64,000 nucleotides of DNA from Amaricoccus sp047275745. GTDB lineage: Bacteria; Pseudomonadota; Alphaproteobacteria; Rhodobacterales; Rhodobacteraceae. The notes below the pieces were generated by a model, which did not search any database, was not told the DNA's origin, and saw only the letters and a list, made by a program, of their open reading frames with translations. Shown here one piece after another: positions 16,197 to 23,996 of the stretch (position 1 is its first letter; every line of letters starts with the position of its first letter). The position numbers and the translations under genes are program-made. The stretch covers positions 307,363 to 371,362 of the forward strand of contig NZ_JBKQWU010000001.1 of assembly GCF_047275745.1 (NCBI RefSeq), read 5' to 3'.

Positions 16197-17171
16197 ATGA
16201 ACTTCGGATTGAGAGGCCTGATCGGGGCGACGGCGATGGTCATGGCCAGCGCGATCGCCGCGCAGGCGCAGACCACGCTCAAATGGGCGCATGTCTACGA
16301 GACCTCGGAACCGTTCCACACGGAATCGGTCTGGGCGGCCGAGGAGATCGGCAAGCGCACCGAGGGCCGCTACAAGATCGATGTCTTCCCGGCCTCGCAG
16401 CTCGGCAAGGAGGCCGACATCAACCAGGGCCTGAAGCTCGGGACCGTCGACATCATCATCTCCGGCTCCAGCTTCGCCTCGCGCGACTACAAGCCGATCG
16501 GGGTGACCTACTACCCCTACATCTTCCGCGATGCCGACCACCTTCTCGCCTATGCCAAGAGCGATGTCTTCCAGCGGTTGGCGGGAGGCTATGAGGAGGA
16601 GACCGGCAACCACATCACCGCCGTGACCTATTACGGGACGCGCCACACGACGGCGAACAAGGAGATCAAGACCTGCGCCGACATGGAGGGGCTGAAGATC
16701 CGCGTTCCGGACGTGCCCGCCTATCTCGCGATGCCGCGCGCCTGCGGCGCCAATACCTCGCCGATCGCCTTCGCCGAGGTCTATCTCGCGCTGCAGAACG
16801 GCACGGTCGAGGCGCAGGAGAACCCGCTGACCACGATCGAGGCGAAGAAGTTCTACGAGGTCCAGTCGAACATCGCGCTGACCGGACATATCGTCGACCA
16901 TTTGAACACCGTGGTCTCGAAGATGACCTGGGCGAGCCTCTCCGACGAGGACAAGCAGATCTTCTCCGAAGTCATGCTCGAGGCGGCGGAACGCGCCACC
17001 AAGATCGTGCAGGAGCGTGAAGCGGCGCTGGTCGACAAGTTCACCGCCGAAGGCATCACCGTGACCGAGGTCGACAAGGCCGATTTCGAGAAGAACGTGA
17101 TCGAGAAGGCCCCGCTCGACGACTTCGGCTACGAACAGACGGACTGGGAAGCCATCCGCGCCATCCAGTAA
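16197..17171 (+). CDS. dctP: TRAP transporter substrate-binding protein (DctP family)
   Basis: Periplasmic binding protein, 324 aa, with a signal peptide at residues 1-24 (hydrophobic GLIGATAMVMASAIAA, cleavage after AQA). The ATG at 16197 is preceded by GGGAGGT; an upstream in-frame start would place the signal peptide internally. The typical carboxylate-clamp region GLKIRVPDVPAYLAMPRACGANTSPIAFAE contains the conserved Arg. The ligand is expected to be an organic or sugar acid. A strong hairpin follows the stop, then dctQ and dctM. Confidence 0.92.
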   Translation: MNFGLRGLIGATAMVMASAIAAQAQTTLKWAHVYETSEPFHTESVWAAEEIGKRTEGRYKIDVFPASQLGKEADINQGLKLGTVDIIISGSSFASRDYKPIGVTYYPYIFRDADHLLAYAKSDVFQRLAGGYEEETGNHITAVTYYGTRHTTANKEIKTCADMEGLKIRVPDVPAYLAMPRACGANTSPIAFAEVYLALQNGTVEAQENPLTTIEAKKFYEVQSNIALTGHIVDHLNTVVSKMTWASLSDEDKQIFSEVMLEAAERATKIVQEREAALVDKFTAEGITVTEVDKADFEKNVIEKAPLDDFGYEQTDWEAIRAIQ

Positions 17172-17179
17172 GGCCGCCT

Positions 17180-17207
17180 GACCCCGGCGGCCCTCGCCGC
17201 CGGGGTC
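17180..17207 (+). terminator. Stem-loop between dctP and dctQ
   Basis: Perfect 12-bp stem (GACCCCGGCGGC / GCCGCCGGGGTC) with a CCTC loop, 9 nt after the dctP stop. Such a stem in this place usually stabilises the binding-protein message or partly terminates, giving more DctP than permease. Confidence 0.6.
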
Positions 17208-17238
17208 GTCCATGATGACCCCGTATCGGAGGCCCTAA

Positions 17239-17814
17239 ATGGCAGACCCAGGACACGCGCCCGTCAGCATCGAGGAAATGGCACATGCCTTCGAGGAGGA
17301 GGGCGGCCCCGTCGATCTTTCGAACTACGCCATCGAGGACTGGCTGACCATGGCCGTCTTCTGGGCGATGGCGGTCTGCATCTTCCTGCAGTTCTTCACC
17401 CGCTACGCGCTCAACAACAGCCTCGCCTGGACCGAGGAAATCGCCGCGAACTGCCTCGTCATCGTGGTATTCATGGGATCGGCGATGTGCGTGCGGATGG
17501 GGCGCCATATCGTGGTGGACCTGCTCTACAATTTCCTCTCCCCGAAGACCGGCCGCGTGCTCGAGGTCATCGTCGATCTGATCGGCATCTGCTTCTACGC
17601 CTACATGGCCTGGCTCATGTGGCGCTACATCGACATCGTTGGCGGCGAGCGCATGGTCACGGTCGATCTGCCGCGCGGTTTCGTCTTCTATACCGTCTTC
17701 ATCGCCTTCGTGCTGATGACGCTGCGCTCGGCGCAGAATTTCGTTCACGACCTGAGGGCGAGGAAGTCCGTCAGGGAAGAGGCGGCCGAATCCGGCCCGA
17801 CGGCGGGGGTGTGA
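17239..17814 (+). CDS. dctQ: TRAP transporter small permease (DctQ family)
   Basis: 191 aa with four predicted membrane helices (about residues 35-55, 70-90, 110-135, 150-170) and the DctQ signature around FTRYALNNSLAWTEEIA and RMGRHIVVDLL. The N-terminal extension (VSIEEMAHAFEEE) is acidic and soluble. GGAGG stands 8 nt upstream of the ATG. The large permease follows after 4 nt. Confidence 0.92.
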   Translation: MADPGHAPVSIEEMAHAFEEEGGPVDLSNYAIEDWLTMAVFWAMAVCIFLQFFTRYALNNSLAWTEEIAANCLVIVVFMGSAMCVRMGRHIVVDLLYNFLSPKTGRVLEVIVDLIGICFYAYMAWLMWRYIDIVGGERMVTVDLPRGFVFYTVFIAFVLMTLRSAQNFVHDLRARKSVREEAAESGPTAGV

Positions 17815-17818
17815 GACC

Positions 17819-19225
17819 ATGCTGCTTCTGATCGGAGCCTTCCTGCTCCTCATGATGGTCGGCGCGCCGGTGGCGGTCGCGATGGCCGTCGCCTCGCTGG
17901 CCTATCTGCTGATCTACGGCGTGGCCCCCGACATCGTCGCCGCGCAGCGCATGATCGCGGGTGTCGAGAGTTTCCCGCTGATCGCGGTGCCCTTCTTCAT
18001 CCTCGCCGGCAATCTCATGAACATCGCGGGCGTTACCGGCCGCATCTATCACTTCGCGCTCTCGCTCGTCGGCTGGATGAAGGGCGGGCTGGCGCAGGTC
18101 AACATCATCGGCTCCGTGGTCTTCTCGGGCATGTCGGGCACCGCGCTCGCGGACGCCGCCGGTATCGGCACGATCGAGATCAAGGCGATGAAGGACCACG
18201 GCTATCCGGTGGAAGCCGCCGTCGGCGTCACCGCCGCCTCGGCGACGCTCGGGCCGATCTTCCCGCCCTCGCTGCCCTTCGTCATCTACGGGATGATGGC
18301 CAATGCCTCGATCGGCGCGCTCTTCATGGCGGGCATCCTGCCGGGGCTGGTGATGACCGCGCTCATGATGCTGACGGTCTACATCTTCGCCCACCGCTAT
18401 GGCTGGGGCTCGGACACGCCCTTCAGCCTGAAACAGCTCGCCGGCGCGACGCTCGAAGTGCTCGTCGTCCTGGGATTTCCGGTCGCCGTCTGGCTGCTCG
18501 TCCAGATCGGTCTGTCGATCAATCTGGCCGTCCTGATCGCGCTCGCGACACTGATCGCGCTCGACTGGTATTTCGACTGGCACGCGGTCATGGCGCTGAT
18601 GGCGCCCGTGCTCCTGATCGGCGGCATGACCATGGGCTGGTTCACCCCGACCGAGGCCGCCGTCGCCGCCGTGATCTGGACGCTGTTCCTCGGCCTCGTG
18701 CGCTACCGCACCATGACCTTCCGCACGCTGGCCAAGGCGTCCTTCGATACGATCGAAACCACGGCCTCGGTCCTCTTCATCGTCACCGCCGCCTCGATCT
18801 TCGCCTGGCTCCTGACGGTCAGCCAGGCGGCGCAGCTCTTCTCCGATGCGATGTTCGCGCTCACCGACAACTGGTGGACCTTCCTCATCATCGTGAATGT
18901 GCTGCTCCTGGTGGTGGGGGCGTTCCTCGACACGATCGCCGCGATCTCGATCCTCGTGCCGATCCTGATGCCGGTCGCGGCGCGATACGGGATCGACCCG
19001 GTACACCTGGGCCTGATCCTGACCCTGAACCTGATGATCGGCCTCCTGACACCGCCGCTCGGGGTGGTGCTCTTCGTGCTGTCGCGGATCTCGCAGCTTT
19101 CGGTCGAGCGGACGGCGCTCGCGATCCTGCCCTGGCTCATCCCGCTCATGATCGCGCTCGCGCTCATTACCTTCGTGCCGGCGATCACGCTCTGGCTGCC
19201 GACGCAATTCGGCCTGATCCGATGA
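17819..19225 (+). CDS. dctM: TRAP transporter large permease (DctM family)
   Basis: 468-aa inner-membrane subunit of about 12 helices. Typical segments are VPFFILAGNLMN, SGTALADAAGIGTIEIKAM, LGPIFPPSLPFVIYG, FTPTEAAVAA and the C-terminal LTLNLMIGLLTPPLGVVLF. It forms the Na+-driven transporter with the DctQ and DctP genes before it. The insertion around residues 195-265 is hydrophobic and somewhat longer than in many DctM proteins. Confidence 0.93.
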   Translation: MLLLIGAFLLLMMVGAPVAVAMAVASLAYLLIYGVAPDIVAAQRMIAGVESFPLIAVPFFILAGNLMNIAGVTGRIYHFALSLVGWMKGGLAQVNIIGSVVFSGMSGTALADAAGIGTIEIKAMKDHGYPVEAAVGVTAASATLGPIFPPSLPFVIYGMMANASIGALFMAGILPGLVMTALMMLTVYIFAHRYGWGSDTPFSLKQLAGATLEVLVVLGFPVAVWLLVQIGLSINLAVLIALATLIALDWYFDWHAVMALMAPVLLIGGMTMGWFTPTEAAVAAVIWTLFLGLVRYRTMTFRTLAKASFDTIETTASVLFIVTAASIFAWLLTVSQAAQLFSDAMFALTDNWWTFLIIVNVLLLVVGAFLDTIAAISILVPILMPVAARYGIDPVHLGLILTLNLMIGLLTPPLGVVLFVLSRISQLSVERTALAILPWLIPLMIALALITFVPAITLWLPTQFGLIR

Positions 19226-19231
19226 GCTTCC

Positions 19232-19256
19232 GCCCGCGCGGGGCCACCGCGCGGGC
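19232..19256 (+). terminator. Hairpin after dctM
   Basis: Perfect 10-bp stem (GCCCGCGCGG / CCGCGCGGGC) with a 5-nt loop, 7 nt after the dctM stop and 22 nt before the dehydrogenase ATG. It may lower expression of the downstream genes. Confidence 0.5.
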
Positions 19257-19278
19257 TTCGTTCCACGAGGATAGCGCC

Positions 19279-20361
19279 ATGGAACCCACCATGCGAACCC
19301 GCGTCGCCCGCCTCCACGCGGCCAGGGACCTGAGGGTCGAGGAACAGGAGGTCGCGCCGCCCGGCCCCGGCGAGGTGCTGGTGCGGATGGCGGCCGGCGG
19401 CATCTGCGGCTCGGACCTGCACTACTATCACGACGGCGGCTTCGGGCCCGTGCGGGTCAGCGAGCCGATCATCGCCGGCCACGAGGGCTCGGGACGCGTC
19501 GCCGAGACGGGTCCGGGCGTGGAGGGGCTGGCGCCCGGCACGCTCGTCGCGGTGAACCCGTCCCAGCCCTGCGGCGCCTGCGAATACTGCCGGAGGGACA
19601 TGCCGATCCATTGTCTCGAAATGCGCTTCATCGGCTCGGCCATGCGGATGCCGCATGAACAGGGGATGTTCCGCGATCTCTTCGTCGTGCCCGCCGCGCA
19701 GCTCCACCCCTTCCCCGCCGAGGCGACCGAGGCCGAGGCCGCCTGCTCCGAACCGCTCGCCGTCTGCCTGCACGCGGTCGCGCGGGCGCGGGAACTCGCG
19801 GGCGATCTCGCGGGCCTTCGCATCATGGTGATGGGCGCGGGGCCCATCGGCCTCCTGGTTCTCGCGGCCGCGCGCCACGCCAGCGCGCGGGACATCATCG
19901 TGACCGACCTGACCGACGCCGCGCTTGCCCGCGCGCGCGACATGGGCGCCAGCGAGACGGTCAACGTCGCGGACAAGGCCGAGGCGCTGGAACCTCTCAC
20001 CGCCGACAAGGGACGGATCGATCTGATCTTCGATTGCTCGGCGGCGGCGCCCGCGCTCCGGAGCGCCTTCGCGCTCATCCGTCCGCGCGGCACGATCCTA
20101 CAGGTCGGCGTGACCGGCGACATGACCTTCCCGCTGAACGCGCTGGTCGGCAAGGAGATCACCTGGCGCGGCACGCAGCGGTTCGAGCAGGCCGAATTCG
20201 CCGAGGCCGCGCGGCTGATCGGCGGGCGCGAGATCGACGTGCGCCCGATCATCAGCCACAGCCTGCCGCTCGAAAAGGCGCGCGAAGCCTTCGAACTGGC
20301 GCTGGACCGGAGCCTGGCCTGCAAGGTGCAACTGACATTCGCCGGGGAGGAACAGCGATGA
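19279..20361 (+). CDS. Zinc-dependent alcohol dehydrogenase, L-idonate 5-dehydrogenase-like
   Basis: 360-aa medium-chain dehydrogenase. Catalytic zinc ligands are in GGICGSDLHYYHDGG and IIAGHEGSG; the structural zinc loop has four Cys in CGACEYCRRDMPIHC, and the Rossmann motif is GAGPIGLL. The YYHDGGFG element resembles L-idonate 5-dehydrogenases, which oxidise idonate to 5-ketogluconate. The ATG at 19279 has ACGAGG 8 nt upstream. It overlaps the next dehydrogenase by 4 bp. Idonate or a similar hexonate is the best guess. Confidence 0.82.
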   Translation: MEPTMRTRVARLHAARDLRVEEQEVAPPGPGEVLVRMAAGGICGSDLHYYHDGGFGPVRVSEPIIAGHEGSGRVAETGPGVEGLAPGTLVAVNPSQPCGACEYCRRDMPIHCLEMRFIGSAMRMPHEQGMFRDLFVVPAAQLHPFPAEATEAEAACSEPLAVCLHAVARARELAGDLAGLRIMVMGAGPIGLLVLAAARHASARDIIVTDLTDAALARARDMGASETVNVADKAEALEPLTADKGRIDLIFDCSAAAPALRSAFALIRPRGTILQVGVTGDMTFPLNALVGKEITWRGTQRFEQAEFAEAARLIGGREIDVRPIISHSLPLEKAREAFELALDRSLACKVQLTFAGEEQR

Positions 20362-21368
20362 AAGCCCTGATCTGCGAGGAGCCCGGGCGGCTCGCCCTGA
20401 TCTCATGCTCGGAACCCGTCCGCGCCTCGGGGGAAGTGCTGGTCCGTATCCGCCATGTCGGCATCTGCGGCACGGATTTCCACATCTTCGGCGGCAAGCA
20501 TCCGTTCCTCGAATATCCGCGCGTCATGGGTCATGAGCTCTCCGGCACGGTCGAGGAAGCGCCGGAGGGCAGCGAATTCAGGCCCGGCGATCCGGTCTAT
20601 ATCGTGCCCTACCTCTCCTGCGGGACATGCCAGGCCTGCCGGATCGGTCTGACCAACGCCTGCCGCGACATCAACGTTCTGGGCGTGCACCGCGACGGCG
20701 GCATGGCCGAGCTTCTCTCCGTGCCCGAAGCGAATGTGGTGCCGACCGGAGACATCGATCTGCGCGACGGCGCGATGATCGAGTTCCTCGCCATCGGCGC
20801 GCACGGGGTGAAGCGCGGCGCGATCGCGGCGCGCGACCGGGTGCTGGTGACCGGCGCGGGACCGATCGGCATGTCGGCGACGATCTTCGCCAAGGCGCGT
20901 GGCGCGCATGTCACCGTCATGGACATGCGCGAGGATCGCCTCGCCTTCGCCCGCGACGGGCTCGGCGCCGACGGCATCCTGATCGCCGATGGCGAGGCGG
21001 AGGCCAACGCGGAGCGCATGACCGGCGGCGAGTGGTTCGACGTGGTGATCGACGCGACCGGCGCCGCCCAGCCGATCGAGCGCGGCTTCGGCTTCCTCGC
21101 GCATGGCGCGCGCTATGTCCTGCTCTCGGTCGTGCGGCAGGACATCCGCTTCTCGGACCCCGAGTTCCACAAGCGCGAGGCGACGCTGATCGCAAGCCGC
21201 AATGCCCAGCCCGACGATTTCGCCGAGGTCGTGGCGCAGATGCGGGCGGGACGCGTGCCCACGCGGGCGCTCAACACCCATCGCGGCGACCTGTCGGACG
21301 GCGTGGCCCTGTTCCAGGACTGGTCGCGTCCCGAGGCCGGCGTCATCAAGGCCATTCTCGACCTCTGA
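20358..21368 (+). CDS. Zinc-dependent alcohol dehydrogenase (sugar-acid/polyol dehydrogenase family)
   Basis: 336-aa MDR protein. Zinc ligands: GICGTDFHIFGG and RVMGHELSG; structural Cys in CGTCQACRIGLTNAC; cofactor motif GAGPIGM. The overall pattern resembles L-galactonate 5-dehydrogenase and related hexonate dehydrogenases. It overlaps the idonate-dehydrogenase-like gene by ATGA and so is made together with it. With the Ldh-type oxidoreductase it gives three oxidoreductases for one imported acid, suggesting an inversion through keto intermediates. Confidence 0.82.
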   Translation: MKALICEEPGRLALISCSEPVRASGEVLVRIRHVGICGTDFHIFGGKHPFLEYPRVMGHELSGTVEEAPEGSEFRPGDPVYIVPYLSCGTCQACRIGLTNACRDINVLGVHRDGGMAELLSVPEANVVPTGDIDLRDGAMIEFLAIGAHGVKRGAIAARDRVLVTGAGPIGMSATIFAKARGAHVTVMDMREDRLAFARDGLGADGILIADGEAEANAERMTGGEWFDVVIDATGAAQPIERGFGFLAHGARYVLLSVVRQDIRFSDPEFHKREATLIASRNAQPDDFAEVVAQMRAGRVPTRALNTHRGDLSDGVALFQDWSRPEAGVIKAILDL

Positions 21369-21398
21369 GCGGATCGCGCGACGCGGGCGGCGCCGGCC

Positions 21399-22340
21399 TC
21401 AGGAAGCGGGCTCGACCTTCGGCGTCGGGCGTTCGCCCGGCCAGATCTTCGCGCGCGTCCGCTCGACGATGAAATCGACGAAATGCCGGACCTTCGGGTC
21501 CTGCAGCTTGCGGTGGGGATAGAGGCAGCCGAGAACCGCCGGCTGCGGCGGCGTCTCGGGCAGGACCTCAACGAGCGCGCCACTGGCGAGATGATGGGCG
21601 ACATCGAACCGGCTCTTCATCGCGATCCCCCGCCCGGCGAGCGCCCAGTCTGTCAGGATGTCGCCATCGTCGGCGTCGTATTTGCCCGACACTTCGAGCC
21701 TCCGCGGCCCATCGGGCGTCTGGAGCACCCAGAAATACTCCGGCGAGCGCGGAAACCGGAGCAGCAGGCAGTTGTGGCCGCCGGAGATCAGATCCTCCGG
21801 GCTTCGCGGCGTGCCGCGCGCCGCGAGATAGGCGGGCGCGGTGACCAGAACCCGGTCGCAATCGGCGATCTTGCGGAGCTTGAGGTTGGAATCCTTCGGA
21901 TTGCCGAGAAAGATCGCCACGTCCAGCGAATCCCCCAGAATATCCACGGTCCGATCCGAGAGCCGCATCCGAACCTCGGTCTCCGGATGCGCGTCCACGA
22001 ATTCGGGCACGAGCGGCGCGATGATCCTCCGGCCGAGCCCGAGCGGCGCGGTCACGTGCAACGTCCCCCGAGGCGTGTCGGAGTAGTTGGCCACCATCGC
22101 CTCGGCCCGGTCGATGGTCTCGAGCACCTGAACCGCCTCGTGATAGAAGACCCGGCCCACCTCGGTCGGTGCGATGGAGCGGGTCGTGCGGTTGAAGAGC
22201 CGGACGCCGAGCCGCTCCTCGAGCTCCCTGATCCGGTTGCTCGCGACCGCCGGCGTCAGCCGCAGTTCACGGCCGCCCTGGGTGATGCTGCCGACCTCGA
22301 CCACCCGGGCGAAAACGCGTAGGCTTTCGATATATGGCAT
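21399..22340 (-). CDS. LysR family transcriptional regulator
   Basis: 313 aa with an N-terminal helix-turn-helix (SLRVFARVVEVGSITQGGRELRL, then IRELEERLGVRLFNRTTR) and a LysR substrate-binding domain. It belongs to the subgroup near the CrgA/AaeR-type regulators. It is divergent from xdhABC with a 184-bp gap that holds a clear inverted repeat at 22410-22428, so it probably controls purine catabolism. It is convergent with the sugar-acid operon, whose last gene ends 30 nt away. Confidence 0.9.
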   Translation of the reverse strand: MPYIESLRVFARVVEVGSITQGGRELRLTPAVASNRIRELEERLGVRLFNRTTRSIAPTEVGRVFYHEAVQVLETIDRAEAMVANYSDTPRGTLHVTAPLGLGRRIIAPLVPEFVDAHPETEVRMRLSDRTVDILGDSLDVAIFLGNPKDSNLKLRKIADCDRVLVTAPAYLAARGTPRSPEDLISGGHNCLLLRFPRSPEYFWVLQTPDGPRRLEVSGKYDADDGDILTDWALAGRGIAMKSRFDVAHHLASGALVEVLPETPPQPAVLGCLYPHRKLQDPKVRHFVDFIVERTRAKIWPGERPTPKVEPAS

Positions 22341-22409
22341 GAGCCGGGCTCCTCATCTCGCGCGCCAACCGCCTCCTCGCTGATCACACGATCGCAGATT
22401 GCGCGGGGA

Positions 22410-22428
22410 TTATACATGCGACGTATAA
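22410..22428. promoter_or_regulatory. LysR box TTATAC-N7-GTATAA with overlapping promoters
   Basis: Perfect 6-bp arms, fitting the T-N11-A rule. TATAAT on the minus strand (22414-22409) and TATAAA on the plus strand (22424-22429) overlap the two arms, so both lysR and xdh promoters seem to share the site. Confidence 0.6.
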
Positions 22429-22524
22429 ATTCTTTCAGATCCGGCTCGGTATTCAGCGCCGTCCCTGCCGCGGTATCCTACTCTCGATCTGAACGTGCCT
22501 GTGACACAGCCGATGGAGAGAGCC

Positions 22525-23985
22525 ATGCAACACCGCGCAACGATCCGGTTCCGGCTGAATGACGAGGATGTCGAACTCGGCCGCGTCGCCGCCTCCGACA
22601 CGCTCCTCGATCATCTGCGGCTCGCGAAGCGCCTGACCGGGACCAAGGAAGGCTGCGCCGAGGGCGATTGCGGCGCCTGTACCGTGCTGGTCGGCCGCCT
22701 CCTGAACGGCGTGCTGCGCTACGAGAACGTCAACGCCTGCATCCGTTTTCTCGCCTCGCTCGACGGCTGCCATGTCGTCACCGTGGAGCATCTCTCGGCC
22801 CGGAACGGCGAGCTGCATCCGGTGCAGAAGGCGATGGTCGACTATCACGGCAGCCAGTGCGGCTTCTGCACGCCGGGGTTCGTCATGTCGCTCTACGCGC
22901 TCTGGATGGAGCATCCGCGGCCGAGCGAGGATCAGATCCTGACCGCGCTGCAGGGCAATCTCTGCCGCTGCACCGGCTACGAGCCGATCATCCGCGCCGC
23001 GATGGCGATCAGCGCCCATGGCACACCGGCCGACGACTGGCTGACGCGGGAGCGCGCGCGGACGACCGAGGCGCTGGCCCGGATGCGCGACGGGCGCCGT
23101 GTGGTGACCGGGCCGGAGGGCGATCGCGCGATCCTGCCGGCGGATGTCGACGATCTGGCGGAGTTCCTCGCCGGGACGCCGGAGGCGACCATCGTCGCGG
23201 GTGCGACCGATGTCGGGCTCTGGGTCACGAAATTCCTGCGCCCGATCGGCCCGGCGGTCTTCATCGGCCATCTCGACGGGCTGAAGGCGATCGAGGTCGC
23301 CAAGGACTCGGTTACCATCGGCGCGGGCGTCACCTATTCGGAATTCGAGCCGGTCATCGTCGAGCATTTCCCGCATCTCGCGCCCTACTGGAACCGGATC
23401 GCCGGCTGGCAGGTACGCAACATGGGCACGATCGGCGGCAATATCGCCAACGGCTCGCCGATCGGCGACACGCCCTCGGCGCTGATCGCGCTCCGCGCGC
23501 GCATCACGCTCCGCCTGGGCGCGAAGCGGCGCGAATTGGAGCTCGAGGATTTCTTCATCGAATACGGCAAGCAGGATCGTGCGAAGGGCGAGATCGTGGA
23601 GAGCATCACCATCCCCCTGCCCCGCCCGGACGAGTATCACGCCGCCTACAAGATCTCGAAGCGGCGCGACGAGGACATCTCCTCGGTCGCCGCCGGGATC
23701 GCGGTGACGGTGGCGGATGGCGTCATCGGCGACGTGCGGATCGCCTTCGGCGGCATGGCCGGGACGCCGAAACGGGCGGCGGGCGCCGAGGCGGCGCTCC
23801 GGGGCCAGCCCTTCGCGCGCGAGAGTTTCGAGGCGGCCGCGGAGGCGCTCGGGGCGGATTTCCAGCCGCTCACCGACTGGCGTGCCACTTCCGCCTACCG
23901 GATGCTCGCGGCGCGGAACCTGCTCCGCCGCTTCCACCTCGAACATGACACCACCATTACCGCTCAGGTGCGGCTCAGCGCGTGA
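22525..23985 (+). CDS. xdhA: Xanthine dehydrogenase small subunit (FeS/FAD)
   Basis: 486 aa. N-terminal plant-type ferredoxin domain (GCAEGDCGACTV), second [2Fe-2S] domain (SQCGFCTPGFVMSLYAL and GNLCRCTGYEPI), then a CO-dehydrogenase-type FAD domain (GATDVGLWVTK, GTIGGNIANGSPIGDTP). Electrons pass from the molybdenum site through these clusters to FAD and NAD+. I chose the ATG at 22525 with GGAG six bases upstream. It starts the xdhABC operon for oxidation of hypoxanthine and xanthine to urate. The DAT-type bipartite organisation is as in Rhodobacter capsulatus. Confidence 0.94.
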   Translation: MQHRATIRFRLNDEDVELGRVAASDTLLDHLRLAKRLTGTKEGCAEGDCGACTVLVGRLLNGVLRYENVNACIRFLASLDGCHVVTVEHLSARNGELHPVQKAMVDYHGSQCGFCTPGFVMSLYALWMEHPRPSEDQILTALQGNLCRCTGYEPIIRAAMAISAHGTPADDWLTRERARTTEALARMRDGRRVVTGPEGDRAILPADVDDLAEFLAGTPEATIVAGATDVGLWVTKFLRPIGPAVFIGHLDGLKAIEVAKDSVTIGAGVTYSEFEPVIVEHFPHLAPYWNRIAGWQVRNMGTIGGNIANGSPIGDTPSALIALRARITLRLGAKRRELELEDFFIEYGKQDRAKGEIVESITIPLPRPDEYHAAYKISKRRDEDISSVAAGIAVTVADGVIGDVRIAFGGMAGTPKRAAGAEAALRGQPFARESFEAAAEALGADFQPLTDWRATSAYRMLAARNLLRRFHLEHDTTITAQVRLSA

Positions 23986-23996
23986 GGCAAGAGAAG

